Source: CADEFX01 sp963806735
Lineage (GTDB): Bacteria > Pseudomonadota > Alphaproteobacteria > Rhizobiales > Hyphomicrobiaceae
Direction: 5' to 3'
NCBI GenBank assembly: GCA_963806735.1
Contig: CAWEBE010000074.1
Coordinates: 1 to 64,000 of the forward strand
DNA length: 64,000 nt
Part shown: in pieces, positions 49,184 through 57,391 of the stretch
How the letters are laid out: the number at the start of each line of letters is the position of its first letter
Position numbering within the stretch: position 1 is the first letter of the stretch
Position numbers and translations under genes: made by a program
Notes under the pieces: generated by a model
The model's input: only the letters and a program-made list of their open reading frames with translations
What the model was told of the DNA's origin: nothing
The model's database searches: none

Positions 49184-50242
49184 TCAGCTCCGAAGCGCGG
49201 CGACAAGCTCCTCGACCCGCTGGTCGTAGGAGTAGTTCGCGATCAGATAGCGGCGAACGTCCTCAACGATCGCCATGTAGTGGTCCGGACGGCGCAAGGC
49301 GTCGAGCAGCTTCTCCGCAACGCTGCCGGACAGGACGAGTTCCCGGACTGCCGGTCCGTAAACGGACTCTGCGTGATCTTCATCCAGCATCAGCAACGGA
49401 ATGGTATCGGCGCAAAAGATCTCGAAGTACTTGAGAGTCAGATGCTTCAGGCGTCGCAGCACAGGACGCTGCGTGAAAATGTTGATGCGCGCGGTGCTCA
49501 TCGTCCAGACCACGTCGTGATACATCACGGCCTTGGGGGTCTGAATGCGAAGGCGCCGGAGCGCTCCGGGATCCGACTGGAACGCCTCTTCCGGACCGGC
49601 GGCTGGTCCCTCGGGAGGAGGGGCGTCCCACCACAGCCCGATGAATCCGATCTCACCGACCTGATCGCGGATCTGCTCGATCGCCGGCAACAGCTCGGTG
49701 GACACCTGCTTCCACCGCCACCAATTGTGACCGACGTGAAGAATGTCGTACTGCTTCGGAGGTGCCGCCGGCGGATCAACCTGGAGCGCTCGATTGTATC
49801 CGTAGAAAGGCATCGCACTGACGCGCGGGTTGGTCGGCCGCGCGAGCGTGGTTTGCATGATCTTGTCGCTCAGTGCGTCGACATGCTCGATCCACTGGGA
49901 TCGCTCGGCCTCGTTGCGATGGTTGAAGTCGTACCCGTCGACGGTGACCACTGGGTTGTACATTCCGTCCGTATCCAGGATCAGACGATGCTGCCGCGGG
50001 AACCTGGCCAGCATGATCGCTTCTTGCAGCGGCTTGATGCGGTACAGCTCCAACTCGTAGACATAGACGACCCGGTCGAATTTTCTGATATCGGTCGAGA
50101 ATTGCAGCTCGGGCACATACCATATGGGTGTGCCGTAAATAGCCGCAGAGTGGCCGTGCGCCGGCGCGACCCGCATGTAGTTCGCGACCGCATGCGTGTT
50201 GCCTGCGTTGCCGCGGTGCTTCATCACGAACAGGATGTTCAC
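49184..50242 (-). CDS. CgeB-like glycosyltransferase, paralogue 2 of 3
   Basis: This 352-residue protein begins at a GTG (50242) that overlaps the stop of paralogue 3 as GTGA, so translation is coupled. Blocks parallel those of its neighbours: NILFVMKHRGNAGNTHAVANYM, LILDTDGMYNPV, HVDALSDKIMQTTL, DILHVGHNWWRWKQVS, FTQRPVLRRLKHLTLKYFEI and CADTIPLLMLDEDHAESVYG. It has the same two-lobed layout. Function is inferred from similarity only. Confidence 0.75.
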   Translation of the reverse strand: MNILFVMKHRGNAGNTHAVANYMRVAPAHGHSAAIYGTPIWYVPELQFSTDIRKFDRVVYVYELELYRIKPLQEAIMLARFPRQHRLILDTDGMYNPVVTVDGYDFNHRNEAERSQWIEHVDALSDKIMQTTLARPTNPRVSAMPFYGYNRALQVDPPAAPPKQYDILHVGHNWWRWKQVSTELLPAIEQIRDQVGEIGFIGLWWDAPPPEGPAAGPEEAFQSDPGALRRLRIQTPKAVMYHDVVWTMSTARINIFTQRPVLRRLKHLTLKYFEIFCADTIPLLMLDEDHAESVYGPAVRELVLSGSVAEKLLDALRRPDHYMAIVEDVRRYLIANYSYDQRVEELVAALRS

Positions 50243-51324
50243 CGCGCCGCTCCGGCACGGCCGGCCAACTCCTGAAACCTCTGCGCGTAGGAGTGGCCGG
50301 CGGCGAGATGCGCCCGCGTTTGCAGCACTGCATCCCAATATACTTCTGGCTGGCGTAGCACGTCTTCGAGATGAGTTGCCACGCTCTCTCCCGGCACGAG
50401 CGCGAGAGCGGCTTCACCATAGATGGTCGCTACAAACTCCCGCGGCAGCATCAGGACCGGAACGGTGTCCGCGTAGAATGTTTCGAAGGTGCGGTTCGTC
50501 ACGAACCCGAGATGCCGAAACAGTGGGCGATGAAATACAGGGGCGAATCGAGCCTGCCCGAGGAGACCGGTCACCTCGTCGAAGCGGACGCCGTCACGAG
50601 TCTCGACATTCAGCTCCGCAAGGAAAGCGGGATCGGTATCGATCCCCATGATTCCCGTTTGCACAGCCCAGCCCGGTCGCGCATTCCAGTCCCAGCCCAC
50701 GAGACAGGCTGGCCCGATCTTCCCGCGTGCAGGACCGTAGCTCTCCAGGAATCGACGGACCTGCTCCCACCGCTGCCAGTTGCTGCCGAGGTACATCACG
50801 CCGTACGGCTTGGCGCGCCACGCAGCCGCGGCTTCGCGCGCTGTCTTGTGAGGCTTTGCCACAGAGCCGGGATCGTAGCCGTGAAACAGAAATGACCGTA
50901 CTTCCGGTCGGAGCGGCGCGAGAGCCGGCTGCAGGATCGTATCGGAAATCGCCCGCAGCGCCTCTTGCCACTCCCAACCTGGGTGGCCATCCAGCTTTTC
51001 CAAATGATTGAAGTCGTGCTCCAGCAGGATCGTGTCGTTGAAGCGCCCCCACAGATCGACCACCATCCGCCGCTCACGGGGCAGGCCGTCGAGTATGCGC
51101 GCAAGGTGCGGCATATCGGGAAAGTCCGTCGGCACCTGGACGACGAACAGGGCGAGGTCGACCCCGCCGAGGTCGGTGGTGAACGGCAGCGAAGCCAGCT
51201 CCAGATGAGGCGGACCGTAGATCGCAACCTCGTGCCCGAGCGCGCGGCCGGCCGCCACGTATCTGTGAACCGTGGACACGCTGCGGGTCCACGGGTCGAC
51301 TGCATTGACAAGGAGGAGCTTCAT
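50239..51324 (-). CDS. CgeB-like glycosyltransferase, paralogue 3 of 3
   Basis: This 361-residue protein starts at ATG 51324, overlapping the upstream epimerase stop as ATGA. Shared blocks are MKLLLVNAVDPWTRSVSTVH, GHEVAIYGPPHLELAS, VVDLWGRFND, ISDTILQPALAPLRPEVRSF, VMYLGSNWQRWEQVRRFLE and FHRPLFRHLGFVTNRTFETF then YADTVPVLMLPREFVATIYG. The four genes from epimerase to paralogue 1 overlap or nearly touch and form one operon. The three paralogues probably arose by tandem duplication and may add successive sugars. Confidence 0.75.
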   Translation of the reverse strand: MKLLLVNAVDPWTRSVSTVHRYVAAGRALGHEVAIYGPPHLELASLPFTTDLGGVDLALFVVQVPTDFPDMPHLARILDGLPRERRMVVDLWGRFNDTILLEHDFNHLEKLDGHPGWEWQEALRAISDTILQPALAPLRPEVRSFLFHGYDPGSVAKPHKTAREAAAAWRAKPYGVMYLGSNWQRWEQVRRFLESYGPARGKIGPACLVGWDWNARPGWAVQTGIMGIDTDPAFLAELNVETRDGVRFDEVTGLLGQARFAPVFHRPLFRHLGFVTNRTFETFYADTVPVLMLPREFVATIYGEAALALVPGESVATHLEDVLRQPEVYWDAVLQTRAHLAAGHSYAQRFQELAGRAGAAR

Positions 51325-52310
51325 CGCCCCGCTCCCTCCAGAGCCAACGCCTTCGGCTGAGCCGCGAACTGGTTTCGCGCCCAAAGCACGGTCCTCGCAA
51401 GTCCAGTTTCCAACGTCGTCCTCGGCTCCCAGCCAAGGACAGCTTTTGCCTGGGCTACTTCCGCCTGAACTTTCCTCTGCTCGCCCGGCCGCGCCGGCAA
51501 GCGCCTGATCGGATAGCCACCCGGTGCGTAGCCGAACGCAGCGATGACGTAGGCGGCGAGCTCATTGATCGATGTCGACCGCCCGCTGCCGAGATTGAAT
51601 ATGCCGCCACCCGACGCGGGGGTGCCCAGCGCGCGAACCCAACCCTCCACGATGTCGTCGACGAATACGAAATCGCGCGTCTGATCGCCGTCACCGAAAA
51701 TCGTGATCGGCTCCCCGCGCAGGATATTGCCCGAGAAGATGCCGAGCACGCCCTGATAGGGATTGTCATAGGACTGCCCGGGCCCATACACGCTGAACAT
51801 TCGCAGCGAGGTTGCGCTGAAATCATAACCCAGATCCGGCCGCGCTGCAGTTGCGTGGACATATCTTTCCGCCGCATGCTTGGTGATCCCGTAGTAGGAG
51901 TCCGGACGGCAGGGTTCCATCTCCGGCGTCGGCACCGTCTCGACATTCCCGTACAAGGTCATCGAGCTGGCGTAGAGGAGCCGGGGAACTTGGTGCTTCA
52001 GGCACAACTTCAAGATATTCACAGTGCCTTCCACATTGGTCCGCAAGTCGGCGACGGGATCGGAGAAGGCACGAATAATCGATACCTGACCGGCAATGTG
52101 GCAGACGGCGTCCAGCCCACGCGCGAAAGCTGGTTCCACCTCCTCGGTTCGCGTCACATCGGCCTTGGCGTACCAAGCGCCGGCCGGGACATTCTCGCGT
52201 CGGCCATTCAATTCATTGTCCACAACTGAAACTGCATGTCCGTCAGCGAGCAGGCGCCGGCACAAATGGGCGCCTATGAACCCGGCCCCACCCGTCACGA
52301 GTACTCTCAT
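51321..52310 (-). CDS. NAD-dependent NDP-sugar epimerase/dehydratase (GalE-like)
   Basis: This 329-residue extended SDR enzyme has the nucleotide motif VTGGAGFIGAH (residues 5-15), HIAGQVS, the catalytic pair Tyr140/Lys144 (SYYGITK) and the C-terminal sugar-binding half (RMFSVYGPGQSYDNPYQGVL). It interconverts NDP-sugars in the cytoplasm, probably a C4 epimerase. It heads the operon with the three CgeB-like glycosyltransferases and likely provides their donor. A second epimerase gene runs the other way at 52676. Confidence 0.9.
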   Translation of the reverse strand: MRVLVTGGAGFIGAHLCRRLLADGHAVSVVDNELNGRRENVPAGAWYAKADVTRTEEVEPAFARGLDAVCHIAGQVSIIRAFSDPVADLRTNVEGTVNILKLCLKHQVPRLLYASSMTLYGNVETVPTPEMEPCRPDSYYGITKHAAERYVHATAARPDLGYDFSATSLRMFSVYGPGQSYDNPYQGVLGIFSGNILRGEPITIFGDGDQTRDFVFVDDIVEGWVRALGTPASGGGIFNLGSGRSTSINELAAYVIAAFGYAPGGYPIRRLPARPGEQRKVQAEVAQAKAVLGWEPRTTLETGLARTVLWARNQFAAQPKALALEGAGR

Positions 52311-52675
52311 CCTTCATGCCCCCTGGACCGCCTGCTGGCCCGTCTTCCAACCTCCCACTGCCAACGGAAGATGCGGAGGATCTCGTGCGTTCTGCCATAG
52401 GCAGCCGAGCCCGTCCATGCGCGCAAATGCCCAACGTGTTGGCGTTGCGGATCAAAACGCGTGCGGTTACCGGTATCCGCGTCTCGCTCGCCACACTGAA
52501 GTGGAGGTGTGGCCGCACCGGCTCGCGAAGCCTTGTCAACATGCCGGGGGTGCTATCAACTGCCCGCCTGCCGGCCAAGGCGAGTGGAAGATAGCTGCCT
52601 TCTTCAACAACAGGCACCAAGTCGCGTAGCTGGAACAAATGCGGCGTGCCGAAACGACGGGGTTCCCTGGAATTA
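52311..52675. other. divergent promoter region of the glycan locus
   Basis: This 365-base gap between two divergent epimerase genes must contain promoters for both halves of the locus. It has lower GC than its surroundings in places, but no clear operator or -10/-35 pair was recognised and no gene is supportable. Confidence 0.4.
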
Positions 52676-53698
52676 ATGCCCACAAAACGTCTGCTCATAA
52701 CGGGGGGCGCTGGTTTTGTCGGCTGTAATGCCGCACGCTACTTCGGAGCACGGAACTGGAACGTCACCGTGCTCGACAATCTTTCCAGGCAGGGAACCGA
52801 CAAGAATCTGCACTGGCTACGTGACGGCACGACCTTCGATTTCGAGCACGTCGACGTGCGTGATCGCGCGGCCGTGGACCGCGTGCTTGCCGCAGGCCGG
52901 TTCGATGCGGTGATTCATCTGGCGGCCCAAGTAGCCGTCACAACGTCCGTGACCGACCCGGCAACGGATTTCGCGGTCAATGCCGTCGGCACATTCAATG
53001 TGCTCGATTCAATACGGCTGCATTGTCCGGCAACTATCTTCATATTCGCCTCGACGAACAAAGTTTACGGGAAGATCGCGAATGCGCAGAACGAACTGCG
53101 CGGCAATCGGTACGAATACGTCAATCGACCTTACGGCATCAGCGAAACCGAGCCACTCGATTTCCTCTCGCCCTACGGTTGTTCCAAGGGAGCGGCCGAT
53201 CAATATGCTCTCGATTTTGCGAGGATTTACCAGATCCCGGCGACGTCCTTTCGGCAATCGTGCATCTACGGGCCGCGTCAGTTCGGGGTTGAGGACCAAG
53301 GCTGGGTCGCCTGGTTCGCGATCGCTTCCCTGCTCAAGCGCCCCATCACCATCTTCGGGGACGGCAAGCAGGTGCGCGATGTGCTCCACGTCGACGATCT
53401 TCTGCGCGCGTACGAGGCCGCAATTCGTGCTCCCGAGAAGGTGGCCGCAGAAGCATTCAATGTCGGCGGGGGACCCGAGCGCGTCTTGTCGTTGATCGAT
53501 CTGATCGACATGCTGCAGCGGCAGCTACGTCGCGACATCCCTGTGCAATGGGACAACTGGCGGCCGGGCGATCAGCAGGTCTACATCAGCGATATTCGAA
53601 AGCTCCAGAGCGCCCTGTGCTGGAAGCCCGAAGTGGGTGTCACGGCAGGGATCACGCAGCTCATCGAGTGGGTGGCGCAGAACCGCGCAGCCTTCTAG
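52676..53698 (+). CDS. NAD-dependent NDP-sugar epimerase (CDP-paratose 2-epimerase-like)
   Basis: This 340-residue extended SDR has LLITGGAGFVGCNAARYF at the N-terminus, HLAAQVAVTTSVTDP, FASTNKVYGKI, the active-site PYGCSKGAADQY and FRQSCIYGPRQFGVEDQGWV. The long insert with a glycine/asparagine-rich stretch before the active site is typical of CDP-tyvelose/paratose 2-epimerases. The start at ATG 52676 is preferred to a GTG upstream. It probably makes a deoxy-sugar or related NDP-sugar for the locus. The exact sugar is not known. Confidence 0.87.
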   Translation: MPTKRLLITGGAGFVGCNAARYFGARNWNVTVLDNLSRQGTDKNLHWLRDGTTFDFEHVDVRDRAAVDRVLAAGRFDAVIHLAAQVAVTTSVTDPATDFAVNAVGTFNVLDSIRLHCPATIFIFASTNKVYGKIANAQNELRGNRYEYVNRPYGISETEPLDFLSPYGCSKGAADQYALDFARIYQIPATSFRQSCIYGPRQFGVEDQGWVAWFAIASLLKRPITIFGDGKQVRDVLHVDDLLRAYEAAIRAPEKVAAEAFNVGGGPERVLSLIDLIDMLQRQLRRDIPVQWDNWRPGDQQVYISDIRKLQSALCWKPEVGVTAGITQLIEWVAQNRAAF

Positions 53699-53739
53699 TG
53701 CAGAGGTGAAGCACGCCGGACGGCCGAACGACAATCGAC

Positions 53740-55041
53740 ATGCCAGGGCTCGCCAAGCGCATCAAATGCCGGATCCTCCAGACCTCGACATCCGAGGTAT
53801 GCGCCGACGCTGCACGCACAAAGGAAGGAGTGTTGGGGCCACGTCAACTCGATCTGGCCATCGGCTTGGTTGTGATTGCGGCGTTCGTGCTCTATTGGGC
53901 GTCGTCTTTCGCTCTCCAAGCGCGTGGCGCAACGCTGCATTTCGGTGCCGACGCTCATCTCTACGATGACCTGGCCCGAGGCATCGCGGTCGATCGGGTG
54001 GCGCGCTTCCATCCTGTCACTGTGGCGCTGGCACTATCTTGGATGAAGCTGCTAAGCCCGCTCACTCATTGGATTACGCCACAGCAATTGTTGAAAGCGA
54101 TGTTCGCGGCAGTTGGCGCTGTCGGCGTGTGGGCTGCCATGGCAGCGTTCACGATATTCTTTCAGCGCAGGTATGTAGTCCTCTGGGGTATCATCTACGC
54201 TGTCTCTTTCGGTGTTTGGTATTTCTCCAGCATCGAGGAGTCGAAGATCGTCACGGCTTCTCTCACAGCGCTCTACATTACCGTCTACCTGCGGCTGAGA
54301 GAGAGATGGACCCCCCAGCGTGTGGCACTGCTGACGGCAATCCTACTGGTCGCGTGCCTCAATGAGATCGTCTCGTGCTTCCTCGTCGCCATTCCGGCCG
54401 TCGATACTCTCGTCCGGCACGGGTGGGATTGGCGCAAACTCCGCTGGATCGGCGCACATGCCCTGACGGCTCCGATCGCGTTTGGCATTCTGGAGGGCGT
54501 GGTTGGCGGCCTTCTGCTCGGCGCGGCACCCGCAGGGGAAGGGCATTCACACTTCAGTATGCTCATATTCTATGTGCTGAAAAACAACTACCACGCCGGC
54601 AAGATCTACGCCTTCTTGTTGAACTGGTCTTTTTTCAACCTGATCGCGCCGGAACCGTATCCTCGCTGGGTATTTCCACCCTACGGAGGATACTTCGATG
54701 CTGCATTCACGAACTACTACGCCAGCCCCGCCTCTACTGGGGCGATCGCTTTGCTCGGCGTGCTCCTGGTTGCCGGCTGGATGCCCCGATACCGGCCGCC
54801 GTTTTCTCGCGATGTCGCGGCCATTCTTCTGGGCCTTCTGGCCTACGCAATGGCCCGCTGCCTATTCTTCCTCGTCTTCAACCCAGGAGAAGCGTTGCTT
54901 TTCAGTCCAGCCGTGACGCTCCCACACATCCTCCTGATCGGCATGGCGTTCCTGTCTTCACCGCTTCCGGCAAAGGGTGCTGTTCTTGGCGCTCTCGCAG
55001 TATCCCTATGTCTAGCCAATGGCGCCTTCATCTTTGCATAG
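53740..55041 (+). CDS. polytopic membrane protein, possible GT-C-type glycosyltransferase
   Basis: This 433-residue protein has about ten hydrophobic segments (IGLVVIAAFVLYWASSFAL, AMFAAVGAVGVWAAMAAFTI, VALLTAILLVACLNEIVSCF and others) and a soluble loop after the first helix with GADAHLYDDLARGIAVDR. The layout resembles lipid-linked-sugar GT-C enzymes, and the DAHLYDDLA acidic pair sits where the catalytic aspartates do in that fold. The first 40 residues may be a mis-called extension; a GTG near 53830 is an alternative start. It follows the 52676 epimerase by 41 bases. Confidence 0.7.
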   Translation: MPGLAKRIKCRILQTSTSEVCADAARTKEGVLGPRQLDLAIGLVVIAAFVLYWASSFALQARGATLHFGADAHLYDDLARGIAVDRVARFHPVTVALALSWMKLLSPLTHWITPQQLLKAMFAAVGAVGVWAAMAAFTIFFQRRYVVLWGIIYAVSFGVWYFSSIEESKIVTASLTALYITVYLRLRERWTPQRVALLTAILLVACLNEIVSCFLVAIPAVDTLVRHGWDWRKLRWIGAHALTAPIAFGILEGVVGGLLLGAAPAGEGHSHFSMLIFYVLKNNYHAGKIYAFLLNWSFFNLIAPEPYPRWVFPPYGGYFDAAFTNYYASPASTGAIALLGVLLVAGWMPRYRPPFSRDVAAILLGLLAYAMARCLFFLVFNPGEALLFSPAVTLPHILLIGMAFLSSPLPAKGAVLGALAVSLCLANGAFIFA

Positions 55042-55081
55042 TGATTCTCGCGCGAAGACTTCTGCAGAGCTCGCGCAAGTT

Positions 55082-55447
55082 CTACCGACATTGGAATATA
55101 TATGTCCGCTGATGCCTGGCGGTAGCGGGACCCTTCGCTTCCAGAGGGGCATCCGCGAAGAAGTCATAGCCGCTTGGGCAGGTCTTCTTGGCGACGTCGT
55201 AAGCGAAGCCGCGCGCCTGCTGGGCAACGAAATCCTCGCTTTGTCCCGGACCCGGAGCAGCATGCACGACAAGTCTATTCCGGCCCGAGGACAATTTGTC
55301 GAGGCTGTGCTCGAAGTGCGCTGTCGCGTTCACAAAGCGCCAGGCACCCGCCTCGGGGTCGGGGGAGCAGTCAGCAAGGCTGAGACAAATGGCTGCGAGA
55401 ACGATCAAAGGCTTGCGCGAGCGCACGCGTCGGCCCTCCCGTAACAT
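55082..55447 (-). CDS. small exported protein, lipoprotein-like (121 aa)
   Basis: Starting at ATG 55447, it has a positively charged N-terminus (MLREGRRVRSRKP), a hydrophobic segment (LIVLAAICLSLADCSPD) and a cysteine where a lipobox would end, although the residue before it is Asp rather than Gly or Ala. The mature part ends PSGYDFFADAPLEAKGP...RTYIFQCR, similar in pattern to the 39521-39847 protein. It is convergent with the membrane-protein gene. No function is known. Confidence 0.6.
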   Translation of the reverse strand: MLREGRRVRSRKPLIVLAAICLSLADCSPDPEAGAWRFVNATAHFEHSLDKLSSGRNRLVVHAAPGPGQSEDFVAQQARGFAYDVAKKTCPSGYDFFADAPLEAKGPATARHQRTYIFQCR

Positions 55448-55493
55448 GGCGTCGAACCAATCGAGGCCGCGCCGCAACAGCACGGCGTGCTTC

Positions 55494-56273
55494 TCAAGAC
55501 TGCACGCCTGCCGGTACGAAGGCCGCAATCGTGCCGCCATCGACCGGGATCACTGTTCCGGTGACGTAGGCGGCGTCCTCGCTCAACAGGAAGCGAATGA
55601 CGGCTGCCACGTCCCTGGGTTCGGCGATACGGCCCAACGGCGAAGTGCCAGACGTGCGGTAGCGGGTATTTCCGTCGCGACTGAAGTATGGGCGGACCAT
55701 GGGTGTGTCGACGGTGGCCGGTGCCACCGCGTTCACCAACACCTTGTGCGGCGCACACTCGACCGCCATGACTTTTGTGAGGGCAATCACGGCGGCCTTG
55801 GTCGCGGCATAGGCGCCGCTGTCGATCTTGTGGCGAAGCCCCGCGATCGAGGCAAGGAACACTGCACGGGCGATCTCCCCGTCGGCAGCGGCCGTCTTGA
55901 GCAACGGCATAGCCTCGCGCGCGCAGAGCCACAGGCCGCGCACGTTGACGTTGAACAGGGTGTCAAACTCCTCGACCGGCATGGAGTTGAGGGCACCGAT
56001 CTTGAGCACGCCCGCCGAGCAGACGAGCCCGTTCAAGCGGCCAAACTGGCTGCCGATCGCCTTGAACGCACTCATGACACTTTCGACCGAGGTGACATCG
56101 CAGACCTGTGTGCGCAGCCGGTCGCCGTGGGTGGCGAACTCCAGGCGCAAGCCTTCGAGCTGGCGCTCAGCCACATCGAGGGCAATCACCGTCCAACCTT
56201 CGTCGAGCAGGCGTTTCACGGTGCCCCGCCCGATGCCCGATGCTCCGCCTGTGATGGCTGCGATTTTGGCCAT
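55494..56273 (-). CDS. short-chain dehydrogenase/reductase (classical SDR)
   Basis: This 259-residue enzyme has the cofactor motif TGGASGIG (residues 8-15), NVNVRGLWL, the catalytic Ser142, Tyr155 and Lys159 (SGAYAATKAA), and NAVAPATVDTPM. The start is ATG 56273, since upstream sequence shows no SDR features. It oxidises or reduces an alcohol/ketone with NAD(P). It is divergent from the 3-hydroxyisobutyrate-dehydrogenase-like gene. Substrate unknown. Confidence 0.9.
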   Translation of the reverse strand: MAKIAAITGGASGIGRGTVKRLLDEGWTVIALDVAERQLEGLRLEFATHGDRLRTQVCDVTSVESVMSAFKAIGSQFGRLNGLVCSAGVLKIGALNSMPVEEFDTLFNVNVRGLWLCAREAMPLLKTAAADGEIARAVFLASIAGLRHKIDSGAYAATKAAVIALTKVMAVECAPHKVLVNAVAPATVDTPMVRPYFSRDGNTRYRTSGTSPLGRIAEPRDVAAVIRFLLSEDAAYVTGTVIPVDGGTIAAFVPAGVQS

Positions 56274-56488
56274 GACGCATGTGCCTTTCCGTTGCCTGCA
56301 CTTCTGTTGGGGCTGATGATGATCGCGGTGGCAGATTCTATCAATATCGATCCGCCGGGCGCGGAGTATAGAGCGCCGACGCATGGAGGCCGCAAACGCC
56401 GCTTCACCCGACGGCGACCCGACACTATGCTCACGAGCGACATCGGGATGCGCGGTTGCCTGCATGCAGCCGCGCGAGGGAGGATTGC

Positions 56489-57376
56489 ATGGCAAAAATC
56501 GGTTTTATCGGCCTCGGCAACATGGGCAACCACATGGCGCGCAATCTCATCCGCGCCGGGCACAGCCTGAAGGTCTACGACCTCAACGAGGAGGCGATGA
56601 ACTTCGTGGCGCAATCGGGCGCCAAGACGGCCCAATCGGTCAAGGATGCGGCAACGGGCGTCGACTTTGTCGTCACCATGCTGCCAGTCGGCGCCAATGT
56701 ACGCACGGTATTCCTCGACGAGGGTGTCATGGCTGCGGCCTCGCCCGGCACCGTCCTGATCGACAGCTCGACGATCGACGTGGAGTCGGCGCGCGCCGTC
56801 CATGAGGCAGCCGCGAAGGCCGGCTTCGCCATGCTCGATGCACCGGTTTCAGGCGGCACCGTCGGCGCAGAGGCGGCGACGCTGACGTTCATGTGCGGTG
56901 GCGACAAGGCTACGTTCGAGAAGGCGCGGCTGATCCTGCAAGGCATGGGCAAGAACATCGTCCTGTGCGGCGGGCCGGGCTTCGGCCAGGTCACGAAGAT
57001 CTGCAACAACATGATCGCGGCCATCAATGTGCTGGCCATCGGCGAGGCGTTCGCGATGGGCGAGAAGCTGGGTGTGTCGCGCCAGACGCTGTTCGACGTG
57101 ATCTCGACCTCCACGGGCCGATCCTACATGCTGAACAACTCCTGCCCGATGCCGGGTCCGCTGCCCAATGTGCCGTCGAGCAACGACTTCAAGCCCGGCT
57201 TTGCCGCCAAGCTCATGCTGAAGGATTTGCGCCTGTCACAGGCTGCGGCGCAGATGGCAGGCTCGCCGACGCCGCTCGGGGCGGCAGCGACCGCCGCGTT
57301 CGCCATGCACATCAACAACGGGCACGGCGATCTCGATACCAGCAGCATCGTTAAGCTCATCAATCCAGATCTTTAG
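56489..57376 (+). CDS. 3-hydroxyisobutyrate dehydrogenase-family protein
   Basis: This 295-residue beta-hydroxyacid dehydrogenase begins at ATG 56489 after GGAGG. The NAD motif is IGFIGLGNMGNHMARNL, the substrate block is DAPVSGGTVGAEAATLTFMCGG, and the catalytic Lys170 is in GQVTKICNN. Length and motifs match 3-hydroxyisobutyrate/2-hydroxy-3-oxopropionate reductases. The amidase follows after 15 bases, so the two are co-transcribed. The acid substrate is not certain. Confidence 0.9.
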   Translation: MAKIGFIGLGNMGNHMARNLIRAGHSLKVYDLNEEAMNFVAQSGAKTAQSVKDAATGVDFVVTMLPVGANVRTVFLDEGVMAAASPGTVLIDSSTIDVESARAVHEAAAKAGFAMLDAPVSGGTVGAEAATLTFMCGGDKATFEKARLILQGMGKNIVLCGGPGFGQVTKICNNMIAAINVLAIGEAFAMGEKLGVSRQTLFDVISTSTGRSYMLNNSCPMPGPLPNVPSSNDFKPGFAAKLMLKDLRLSQAAAQMAGSPTPLGAAATAAFAMHINNGHGDLDTSSIVKLINPDL

Positions 57377-57391
57377 TTTAGAGGTGATGAT

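Noticed and set aside
48716..50275. Plus-strand open frame of 519 codons opposite the glycosyltransferase genes
   Set aside because: It is antisense to two genes with clear motifs and overlapping starts; the length results from high GC in the third codon positions of the real genes.
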